Source: Candidatus Poseidoniaceae archaeon
GTDB taxonomy: Archaea > Thermoplasmatota > Poseidoniia > Poseidoniales > Poseidoniaceae
Direction: 5' to 3'
Assembly: GCA_013330015.1 (NCBI GenBank)
Contig: DUJC01000174.1
Span: 1-8,040 of the forward strand
DNA length: 8,040 bases
The position numbers were made by a program, and so were the translations under genes. Each line of letters starts with the position of its first letter. Position 1 is the stretch's first letter. Under the pieces are notes generated by a model. That model was not told the DNA's origin and did no database searches. It saw nothing but the letters and a program-made list of their open reading frames with translations. Shown here in pieces: positions 1 through 6,775 of the stretch.

Positions 1-2306
1 AAAACTTCAGCGTCGCCCTAAGCGACCTGCAAGCCGCCGTTGATGCCATTCCTGCACCTTTGGCACCAACCGCTCAGGAATTGCGTGATTGGACCCCCGT
101 TGAAGTCACAGAATGGCAACAACGAATGGATGATAATCTGAACATAAGCGTTGAACTCGGAGCGCTCCTCGGCCAAATTCAAGAGCTTCAACAAAGCCGC
201 ACAAATCCCTCTGAAATTGGAGCAATTGCAGCAACGACAGGGCCGCTACAAGGCACACTGGGAACATACATTGGTTTGCAAAACATCGATCATCGAAGCA
301 ACATCGTTTCAACCATGCCTGCGGACGACAAATCGAGTCCATGGGAAAGCGATGGACCAATCCTCATTAGTTTGGTCGTCTCAACCGACCCAGTCAATTA
401 TGAGAATGCTGAGATCATTGGTGATGTTCAAGAACTCATTGTCGAGTGGGCAGACGCTTCCATTGCTGAGATGCGAAATGGAACAGGTGATGATGAACTC
501 AGAGTATTCTCGTTTTCAGCATTCCAATACGAGCAAAGTGCAAACATTGGCAAAGAAATCGGAATGCTAACCTCACTTGCTTTGGTCTTCTTGACCGTGT
601 TGTTGTACATCAAGTTCCGTTCTGTTCGAGATACTGCATACGTCATCGGCTTGACCATACTCGCCATCGCTGCAACCTACGGAGTTGCAGGAATCTTTGG
701 ACTCACCTTCAATGCAGCCATGAACAGCATTCCGATTCTGCTGTTAGCCATTGGTGTCGATTATGGAATCCACGTTGTAACGAGAATTCGAGAAGTTCTT
801 CAGGATATGGAACGCGATGATCCTCAAGGCCGTGTGACCATGAAAGATTTCGATAGTGAATTGCGTCTCAAGGCTATTCGATCTGGAGCAGTACTGACTT
901 CAGCCGCATTGGTCATCGCCATCTTCACAGACATGGTTGGTTTCCTCTCATTCCGATTGTCCTCACAGATGTTTCTCGTGAATTTTGGTACGGTCATCGC
1001 TCTCGGTCTCTTCGCCATCTATGTGCTTAGCATTTCACTCCTGCCTGCCCTCATGACAGCATTGCCGACGAAAGCATTGCCTTTGAAAAAGTCAGGATCA
1101 ATGAACGAAACGAAACTAACGGCAGGAATCGGACTGATGGCTGAAACCAAACCTCTACTGGTCATTATTGTCGCTGTCATCTTATCCCTCCCCATGGCGT
1201 ACGGCATCAGTACACTGGAAGTTGGATTTGATACTGCGGATCAATTCGACGATTCGCTTCAAGTGGTTCAGGATTTCCTCATGATTGCCGAAGAATTCCA
1301 GAGCAGTCCAACACCATTGTACGTTGTTCTCGAGGGCGATATTCTCTCAGAGGAAGGCGTTGAAGCATACAACACTGCCATTGCGACACTCAGCAGCACA
1401 GACGGTGTTACTGGTGTCCCCACTGGTATTTGGGACACCTTGGAGTCGGAACGTGGGAGGAATCCAACCTTGGATGGCCTACTCAACAATCTGACAACGG
1501 AAGAAGGGTTTGATGATCTTGAAACATATCTTCTCGAAAACGCTACAGGACGAGACCTCGTTGATTCGCTACTTTACATCGACGGTCGTCAAACCATCAT
1601 TTCGTTCCAGGCAAACACGCTCGATTGGCAAGCAACCGTTGATTTCGAAGAAGGCCTCTCACAAGTGCTTCAAGATGCTGCCTCGACGGTTGAGGGTAGC
1701 TTCACGATGGAACTCAGTGGTCGTGCATTGATCCTTGCACAAATCAGCGCAGACGTTGCAATTTCTGCTGTTACATCAACCGCCATTGTCGCCTTCACGA
1801 TTCTGTTTGTTTTGATTCTGATTCAATTCGTTCGAACACAAAGTCTGACTCAAGCCGTACTGCGCGGTGGTGTCATTTGGATTCCTTTGATCACCGTTGT
1901 TCTGTGGGTTTACGGCATCATGGGTCTTGCAGGATATCAACTGAATTCTCAGACGGTTACCATCGGGGCCCTAGCGCTTGGTTTGGGGGTTGACTATGCA
2001 GTACACTACGTGATTCGATTGGAAGAAGAAGTCGAACTGCATCCAGAAAAGACGGTCGCTCAATGGACCTCGAAAACAACAGCAACAACTGGCCGTGCAA
2101 TGCTTGGTGCTGCGATCAGTACTGCAGGTGGATTTGCCATCCTCAACTTCTCTGGATTGCTTCCATTGCGATTGTTCGGTCAAGTCTTCATCGTAGCCAT
2201 CAGCCTTGCCATGGTATCCAGTGTTACACTGTTACCAACCTTGTATGGTCCGTTCTTGCGTCATGATGCAAAACAGCACTTGCCAGAAATCCTTGAACAG
2301 GAATAA
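1..2306 (+). CDS. RND superfamily (MMPL/HAE3-type) membrane transporter, 5'-partial
   Basis: Only the C-terminal 767 residues are visible: the frame is open from base 3 leftward off the edge, so an in-frame TTG at 60 is not the true start. The protein shows the two-fold repeat of RND transporters. A first extracytoplasmic domain (about residues 1-180 of the visible part) is followed by five helices (from about 186), including the diagnostic GVDYGIH at 251-257. A connecting helix (about 383-403), a second extracytoplasmic domain (to about 580) and five more helices with GVDYAVH at 662-668 complete the repeat. The aspartate in each GVDY motif is the membrane acidic residue expected of proton-coupled RND proteins. 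It fits the HAE3/MMPL branch, which moves lipids or hydrophobic molecules; the substrate cannot be read from the sequence. The first helix lies outside the window. Its TAA is directly followed by the stop of the convergent phosphodiesterase gene. The family call is firm, the substrate unknown. Confidence 0.93.
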   Translation, partial: NFSVALSDLQAAVDAIPAPLAPTAQELRDWTPVEVTEWQQRMDDNLNISVELGALLGQIQELQQSRTNPSEIGAIAATTGPLQGTLGTYIGLQNIDHRSNIVSTMPADDKSSPWESDGPILISLVVSTDPVNYENAEIIGDVQELIVEWADASIAEMRNGTGDDELRVFSFSAFQYEQSANIGKEIGMLTSLALVFLTVLLYIKFRSVRDTAYVIGLTILAIAATYGVAGIFGLTFNAAMNSIPILLLAIGVDYGIHVVTRIREVLQDMERDDPQGRVTMKDFDSELRLKAIRSGAVLTSAALVIAIFTDMVGFLSFRLSSQMFLVNFGTVIALGLFAIYVLSISLLPALMTALPTKALPLKKSGSMNETKLTAGIGLMAETKPLLVIIVAVILSLPMAYGISTLEVGFDTADQFDDSLQVVQDFLMIAEEFQSSPTPLYVVLEGDILSEEGVEAYNTAIATLSSTDGVTGVPTGIWDTLESERGRNPTLDGLLNNLTTEEGFDDLETYLLENATGRDLVDSLLYIDGRQTIISFQANTLDWQATVDFEEGLSQVLQDAASTVEGSFTMELSGRALILAQISADVAISAVTSTAIVAFTILFVLILIQFVRTQSLTQAVLRGGVIWIPLITVVLWVYGIMGLAGYQLNSQTVTIGALALGLGVDYAVHYVIRLEEEVELHPEKTVAQWTSKTTATTGRAMLGAAISTAGGFAILNFSGLLPLRLFGQVFIVAISLAMVSSVTLLPTLYGPFLRHDAKQHLPEILEQE

Positions 2307-3455
2307 TCACAGAACCGGTCGCTTGGTTTTGCCCGAACCTCGGTGACCAATCATGCGTACAATTTCCCAAGGCATGCTGCCTTTTTCTTCCTCATAGGCC
2401 ATGAGTTCATCAACGGATTTCGACCAATTCCATTTCGTTCTCCAGAACGAAAGCAGTTCTCGCCTTCGTGGTTCATCGCACTCCATCCAAGGGACGACCT
2501 CGCTCTCAAGCGACTTGAGGATCTCGATGTGATCGCCTTTGGTCGCATTGTTCAACCGATTTTGCTGGGATGCATCCAGTGGATGTGTTGCTGGACGCGT
2601 CCAACGTGCGTGACCACTTGGAAGCCACGTGAGGTTTGGGTCGCTCGTATCTGTCAAAGCCGAAAGACCGGCATTGAGAACCGAATGTTCGATTTTTGGA
2701 CTGACTGGCCAAAGATAGACTGGGAAGCCTTTGCGTATTGCTGTGAGTTGTTTCAATGATCTTCCATTGAGGCCAACGGTCTTACCGATAGGTAACATGT
2801 TGGTTGGAGAGACAACGTATTCCACAGCGCATGGCATCATTGGAGAACCATTGCTTTGATGCTTGCGCATCAACTTCGAAAACGATGTGCTGAAGTATTC
2901 TGGGAAAGCAAGGACACGATGAGTCCTCTTTCCCGCAAACGGTCGAATGGTCGGTAGCAATGTGGACCAACTTCGCTGAATGCTTCCCAACTTTGTAGCA
3001 TTTCCCATGGTCTTGTGAAAGGCGTAGTGAACAGTGGAATGTTTTGGCACATCGTATTGGCCAAGGAGTTGTTCAGCACGCTTCATCGTCTCTCCCATGT
3101 GGATGTCATGTTTGTTGGTAGCAAACCAACCTCCACTTCGTTTCACCTTGAGGCTTGGACGTTTCGACTCGACCACGAGAACCTTGCCTTCCTCTTGGAC
3201 AGCACGTTGAATAGAGGCGTCCTCAAGCAACATTTCGAAGGAACAAAATCCTAGATCAAGCAATTCATCGAGATTCCAATCTTCCACGAAAGGCGAACGA
3301 TCCTTGCGTAACGAAGGATCAATTGAAACAGTTCGATCGTGGTGAATGACAACGCAATTGTCCTTCGTAAGTCGGATATCAAACTCGATGGCATCGAACA
3401 GCTCCATGGCATGTACGAGACTCTCAAGCGTGTTTTCCGGTGCTTGTTCATACAT
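2307..3455 (-). CDS. Glycerophosphodiester phosphodiesterase family protein, apparently circularly permuted
   Basis: GDPD enzymes hydrolyse glycerophosphodiesters to glycerol 3-phosphate (or an analogue) and an alcohol on a TIM barrel. Visible family motifs in order are APENTL (residues 5-10), AIEFDIRLTKD (22-32, with E24 and D26 as expected metal ligands), VVIHHD (35-40, catalytic-type His before Asp), VVESK (94-98, the strand-3 acidic residue), PVYLWPVS (245-252, strand 7) and ALTDTSDP (266-273, strand 8). The HRG that normally precedes PENT is absent: in-frame sequence upstream of the ATG runs only about 28 codons to a stop, with no HRG and no other good start. Instead, MIGHRGSG appears at 368-375, eight residues from the C-terminus, after an extra region of about 95 residues following strand 8. 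At 382 residues it is longer than the roughly 240-residue bacterial enzymes. No signal peptide is seen, so it is probably cytoplasmic. It is divergent from the PAP2 gene and tail-to-tail with the RND gene. The family call is strong; activity depends on whether the C-terminal HRG completes the site. Confidence 0.85.
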   Translation of the reverse strand: MYEQAPENTLESLVHAMELFDAIEFDIRLTKDNCVVIHHDRTVSIDPSLRKDRSPFVEDWNLDELLDLGFCSFEMLLEDASIQRAVQEEGKVLVVESKRPSLKVKRSGGWFATNKHDIHMGETMKRAEQLLGQYDVPKHSTVHYAFHKTMGNATKLGSIQRSWSTLLPTIRPFAGKRTHRVLAFPEYFSTSFSKLMRKHQSNGSPMMPCAVEYVVSPTNMLPIGKTVGLNGRSLKQLTAIRKGFPVYLWPVSPKIEHSVLNAGLSALTDTSDPNLTWLPSGHARWTRPATHPLDASQQNRLNNATKGDHIEILKSLESEVVPWMECDEPRRRELLSFWRTKWNWSKSVDELMAYEEEKGSMPWEIVRMIGHRGSGKTKRPVL

Positions 3456-3555
3456 CGGCTTCGATTTTCCGAAATCATTGTGGTTCTTGAAGCCCCGTAC
3501 CTGAGGTATGCTCTCAAATGATGAACAACCCTCTCAATGTTCCATAAACCTCTAA
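3456..3555. promoter_or_regulatory. Divergent intergenic region between the GDPD-like and PAP2 genes
   Basis: These 100 bases separate two head-to-head genes, so promoters for both directions must lie here or just inside the genes. No convincing archaeal TATA box with a BRE, no bacterial -35/-10 pair and no Shine-Dalgarno sequence can be pointed to on either strand. The heptamer CTCTCAA occurs at 3511-3517 and again at 3531-3537, exactly 20 bases apart, which could be a protein-binding site but may be chance. The role as a regulatory region follows from gene orientation, not from a recognised motif. Confidence 0.5.
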
Positions 3556-5037
3556 ATGCACCATCGATGGACAGCAAGCATGAATCCATGGGCGGTCATG
3601 ATGATCATGATTCTGTTTTTGACGCCGCTCATATGTTTCATGTTCACAAAACATGACAAAGGTTCGCGCGTCAAGTATGGCACATGGTTCGAAACGATTC
3701 GCAGACATCGATACTATCTCCATGCGTTGGGTTATCTCGTGATCATATACTGGAAGAACCTGACCGATGGATTAAATGAACCAATCAAACAACGTACAGG
3801 TCATTGGACAGATACCGTTCATGGACTGGAAGGAAATATTGTATTGTGGATACAGACGATCTTTGAGAGTGGTGCCCTGACGGCTTTCCTCAACTTTCAT
3901 TACCTCTTTGTGTACCTCTTTCTCATCTACGTGACGACGGTGTATTATGCCTATGCAAGTGACAGGGATATGACCGATAAGGTGACGTTAAATTATCTAT
4001 TGATTTATGCCCTGGCAGTTCCATACTATCTGTTCTTCAATGTCGAAGTTACATCTTCTTGGATTCCTGGCATGGATGCTTTGTTGTACCATGATGGTTG
4101 GTATTCAACATTTTACGCAACCCATGACCCTCTTGACAACGCCGTTCCCTCACTGCACGTAGCGATACCTTTCGGAATCTTAATGTTGAATTATCTCGAC
4201 GTTAAGTCAAAAGGTCAGACGCTCAAAGAATGGCGTCATTACCGTTACCACATGTTTATTCTCATCAACACGATTGTTTTCATCTTTGCAATCCTTTACC
4301 TGGGCATTCACTGGGTCATCGACATACCACTTGGTATGCTCGTAGGTGCAATCGGAGCGTTGTTCATTCATCACATACAGCCACGTTTGCGAAACGATTA
4401 CGGTCCAATGTTCAAGGGCGTTACTCGCCAAAAAGTTTGGAAACATGTCCTCGTTGAAGGAACCGTTCTCCTCATCTTGTTGGCTGCGATGATGGGCGCA
4501 GTCAATCATCAAGATGCGACGAATGAACAACAACCCTCGTTCCGGCTCGGCCCAGGCGATACTGTGCAAGATATTCTTTCTGAAATTGAAGAGGATGCAA
4601 CCATAATCACAACCATACGGAATCTGGATTCTTCACTCAAGATTGAGTACGCCATCATCACCGTTGATTTAGCGGAGTCAGGTTTCTCAGATTACAGTGT
4701 TGATTGGGATACAATGCAAGCACTTGCTGTTGAATATTGCAACCAGCAGGTTGCGTGTAATGCTTCACTGCAAGCCAACGAAAGCATTGATCTTGTACTC
4801 AAATCACCAGAGGTTTACACGTTCATCTTTTTCCATCATCCAGGCGATGAAGGCGTTATCGAAATTCAGGTTGAATCGAACTACGAGAATTCAAAACAAT
4901 CCATGACACAAGCCGTTGCACTCTCACTTCCATCGTTGTACATCACTGGATTTGTCGTGTACAGATTGTCTCGATTGAACAACGATGGCCGACCATGGTA
5001 CGATTCTCAACCATCCCACACATGGGAAGAAGAGTGA
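3556..5037 (+). CDS. PAP2 superfamily membrane phosphatase/phosphotransferase with extra C-terminal extracytoplasmic domain
   Basis: This 493-residue polytopic protein has hydrophobic segments at about 12-30, 55-68, 108-132, 144-163, 200-213, 234-251 and 256-272. The PAP2 active-site signature is visible as AVPSLHVA (196-203, the PSLH form of motif 2) and YLGIHWVIDIPLG (248-260), with H252 and D256 matching the catalytic His and Asp of motif 3. The PSLH and HWxxD pattern resembles the PAP2_3/inositol-phosphorylceramide-synthase-like branch, so the substrate is probably a lipid phosphate or phospholipid headgroup on the outer face of the membrane. After a further helix (about 298-314) comes a polar region (about 315-450) with no family I recognise. 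It has two cysteines (C395, C401) that could pair outside the cell, then a final helix (about 452-470). Start choice is uncertain: ATG at 3580 (M9) would also keep the first helix. tatC follows after 30 bases in the same direction. Confidence 0.85.
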   Translation: MHHRWTASMNPWAVMMIMILFLTPLICFMFTKHDKGSRVKYGTWFETIRRHRYYLHALGYLVIIYWKNLTDGLNEPIKQRTGHWTDTVHGLEGNIVLWIQTIFESGALTAFLNFHYLFVYLFLIYVTTVYYAYASDRDMTDKVTLNYLLIYALAVPYYLFFNVEVTSSWIPGMDALLYHDGWYSTFYATHDPLDNAVPSLHVAIPFGILMLNYLDVKSKGQTLKEWRHYRYHMFILINTIVFIFAILYLGIHWVIDIPLGMLVGAIGALFIHHIQPRLRNDYGPMFKGVTRQKVWKHVLVEGTVLLILLAAMMGAVNHQDATNEQQPSFRLGPGDTVQDILSEIEEDATIITTIRNLDSSLKIEYAIITVDLAESGFSDYSVDWDTMQALAVEYCNQQVACNASLQANESIDLVLKSPEVYTFIFFHHPGDEGVIEIQVESNYENSKQSMTQAVALSLPSLYITGFVVYRLSRLNNDGRPWYDSQPSHTWEEE

Positions 5038-5067
5038 GCATTCACTTTTGTAGAACAAACACCTGCG

Positions 5068-5886
5068 ATGACCATGGCGTCCTCTTCATCGTTGGAAGAC
5101 GCTGTATCTGAATTGATGGATTCACCTGGCGGTCAATTGCTCAATACAGCACGAGATTACCTTCGAAAGCGCGCAACCGCATTAGTTGGACTGTTCCTTA
5201 CCGGATTGATTGTAGGTTTCCCAATTGCCAAAAGTATCGTAACGTGGCTCATCGAGGATCAACGATTACCCGATGACGTCAACGTTATTGTCACATCTCC
5301 AGTTGAATTCCTCATGCTTCAAATTCAACTATCAGCCAGTTTCGGATTATTCTTAGCCCTCTTGCTGGTATTCACAGAAACAACACTACGTGGTGCTCGT
5401 CATCCACTCATTCTTGAACGGTTTCGAGAGTTGAATTTCCGCCCACCTAAGCCGAGTTTCTCGTTCGTTCTGTCCATTGCATCGAGTATGATCTTGGCGG
5501 TTTGCGGCATTCTCTATGCATGGGAGTTGCTGACTCCGATGCTGTTTGAATACCTCAGCAACGATGCACAGCAAGCTGGTCTTTCCACACAATGGAAATT
5601 GGAAGCATACGTCGGTTTCATTCTGAACTTGTGTATAGCGAGTGCCATCGGGTTCCAAGCCCCTGTTGTCACACTGCTTGCATTACGTATCGGATTGGTG
5701 GAAACTCCAACCTTAGCAGCCTACCGCAAGCATATTTGGTTTGCAGCATTTGTCATAGGTGCGCTTTTCTCACCACCTGATCCTTTGTCGCTGTTCCTGG
5801 TTTCCTTACCAGTCATCTTCCTGTTTGAGGTTGCTCTAATGCTTCATCGAATCATGCCGATGAAATCAACGCAGGCAAAGTCCTGA
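5068..5886 (+). CDS. tatC: Sec-independent (Tat) protein translocase subunit TatC, divergent
   Basis: TatC is the polytopic receptor of the twin-arginine pathway, which exports folded proteins. The 272-residue protein has six hydrophobic segments (about 36-60, 84-105, 131-152, 180-207, 223-236, 240-258) and clear TatC signatures: TSPVEFLMLQ (76-85) in the first extracytoplasmic loop, IGFQAPVV (194-201) in TM4, and YRKHIWFAAFVIGALFSPPD (219-238) followed by LPVIFLFEVAL. The SPPD aspartate (D238) matches the conserved D211 of E. coli. Other usually conserved positions differ. The N-terminal HLxELR is represented only by DYLRKR (30-35), and the TM4 Glu (E170 in E. coli) is Q197. The TM2-TM3 loop lacks the usual FxxPxLxxxE pattern and is longer. 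No tatA-like gene is in the window. Start ATG 5068 is taken; ATG 5074 (M3) is possible. Probably co-transcribed with the PAP2 gene. Its 3' end overlaps the opposing PHP gene by 35 bases. Confidence 0.9.
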   Translation: MTMASSSSLEDAVSELMDSPGGQLLNTARDYLRKRATALVGLFLTGLIVGFPIAKSIVTWLIEDQRLPDDVNVIVTSPVEFLMLQIQLSASFGLFLALLLVFTETTLRGARHPLILERFRELNFRPPKPSFSFVLSIASSMILAVCGILYAWELLTPMLFEYLSNDAQQAGLSTQWKLEAYVGFILNLCIASAIGFQAPVVTLLALRIGLVETPTLAAYRKHIWFAAFVIGALFSPPDPLSLFLVSLPVIFLFEVALMLHRIMPMKSTQAKS

Positions 5887-6733
5887 CGATGACTGGCATA
5901 TGCCCAGGTCGATGTCCACCATTGAAGGAATGGAAATCAGATCCAACAGTTACACCGAGACCATATTGTTCTGCAAGCATCCAAAGACGGTGCCTCTCTT
6001 CGTCGGAATGACTGCGATGAAATGCTTCGATTGCATCGACGTTTGAGGCTTTCAGATGCTGAATCAATGATTCGTACTCAACACCATAGTATCGAGGATG
6101 GGCTAATGAAGTAATTCCACCAGCAGCATGAACCAGTGCTGTTGCTTCTGCAAGCGATGGTTTCGGGCGTTCAACATTGCATGGCCTTCCATCTCCAAGC
6201 CATTTCTCGAATGCCTCATTCATCGATTCAACATAACCAGCATCCATCATGGCCAGAGCAAGATGAGGACGCCCAACGCTGCCCTTTGCTCGAGACATCA
6301 CATCTTCAGCTTCAATCGCCATGCCAAAGGCATTGACCTTGTCAATCATCTCAAGCATCCGAGGGACTCGATCTTCGTGCAATGGTGCGAGCCATTCCTC
6401 GAATTTTTTCAGACCCTCTGCAATCGGTTCGTAAGGGAAATAGGCGAGAAGATGCCATGAGGATGGAGGTCGATGGCGAGCGTTGGAGGCTAGAATGCCT
6501 TCATCCCACGGCAATTCAACATCGCAGGTGAGTTCGACACCAGGAACGAACGCAATCCCACGTTGAGCAGCAGCAATTTTTGCTTCATCCCATCCTGCAA
6601 TTGTATCATGATCGGTGAGTGACCAAACACGGACAGATTGTTCTTGCATAGCATCGGCAAGTTCCTCAACAGAAAGCGAGCCATCGCTATGGGTTGTGTG
6701 GCAATGCAAATCGAACGAGGAACTCCACATCAT
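5852..6733 (-). CDS. PHP domain metal-dependent phosphoesterase (TrpH/YciV-like)
   Basis: PHP domains bind a cluster of divalent metals and hydrolyse phosphoesters. Family members of this size and layout include 3',5'-nucleotide (pAp-type) phosphatases and 5'-3' exonucleases acting on RNA or small nucleotides. All expected metal and active-site motifs are visible in order: DLHCHTTHSDGS (8-19; H10, H12, D17), LTDHDT (39-44; H42), VPGVELTC (63-70; E67), SWHLLAY (92-98; H94), VGRPHLA (153-159; H157), SLAHPRYYG (209-217; H212) and VGSDFHS (263-269; D266, H268). The length of 293 residues is normal for TrpH-type proteins, with nothing missing and no signal peptide, so it is probably cytoplasmic. 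The start is one of two adjacent ATG codons (6733 or 6730). It lies 42 bases downstream of the tail-protein gene on the same strand, so it is likely read with it. The last 35 bases overlap the end of tatC on the other strand. The exact substrate is not determined by the sequence. Confidence 0.9.
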   Translation of the reverse strand: MMWSSSFDLHCHTTHSDGSLSVEELADAMQEQSVRVWSLTDHDTIAGWDEAKIAAAQRGIAFVPGVELTCDVELPWDEGILASNARHRPPSSWHLLAYFPYEPIAEGLKKFEEWLAPLHEDRVPRMLEMIDKVNAFGMAIEAEDVMSRAKGSVGRPHLALAMMDAGYVESMNEAFEKWLGDGRPCNVERPKPSLAEATALVHAAGGITSLAHPRYYGVEYESLIQHLKASNVDAIEAFHRSHSDEERHRLWMLAEQYGLGVTVGSDFHSFNGGHRPGHMPVIVRTLPALISSA

Positions 6734-6753
6734 TCAAGCCTCCAGAGCCACCA

Positions 6754-6774
6754 ATTTGAACCTCTCCATTTGAA
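6754..6774. repeat. Short direct repeat ATTTGAA upstream of the PHP gene
   Basis: ATTTGAA occurs at 6754-6760 and again at 6768-6774, a 14-base period, within the 42-base gap between the tail-protein stop and the PHP start. It could be an operator or simply AT-rich chance; no known binding site is recognised. Confidence 0.25.
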
Positions 6775-6775
6775 A

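Noticed and set aside
60..62. TTG as the start codon of the RND gene.
   Set aside because: The same frame is open with plausible protein sequence to the left edge, and the first RND helix is missing, so the gene starts outside the window.
151..570. A 139-codon open frame in another frame of the RND gene.
   Set aside because: It overlaps conserved RND coding sequence and the product looks like a shadow translation.
2320..2350. GHRGSGKT near the C-terminus of the GDPD-like protein matches the Walker A pattern GxxxxGK(S/T).
   Set aside because: The protein ends five residues later, with no P-loop NTPase domain or Walker B. The segment is better explained as the GDPD HRG strand.
2343..2759. A 138-codon plus-strand open frame opposite the GDPD-like gene.
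   Set aside because: It is antisense to a gene with recognisable motifs, and its composition is rich in Cys, Trp and His with no domain.
4207..4569. A 120-codon open frame on the minus strand inside the PAP2 gene.
   Set aside because: It lies wholly within a well-supported gene on the other strand and its translation shows no domain or normal protein character.
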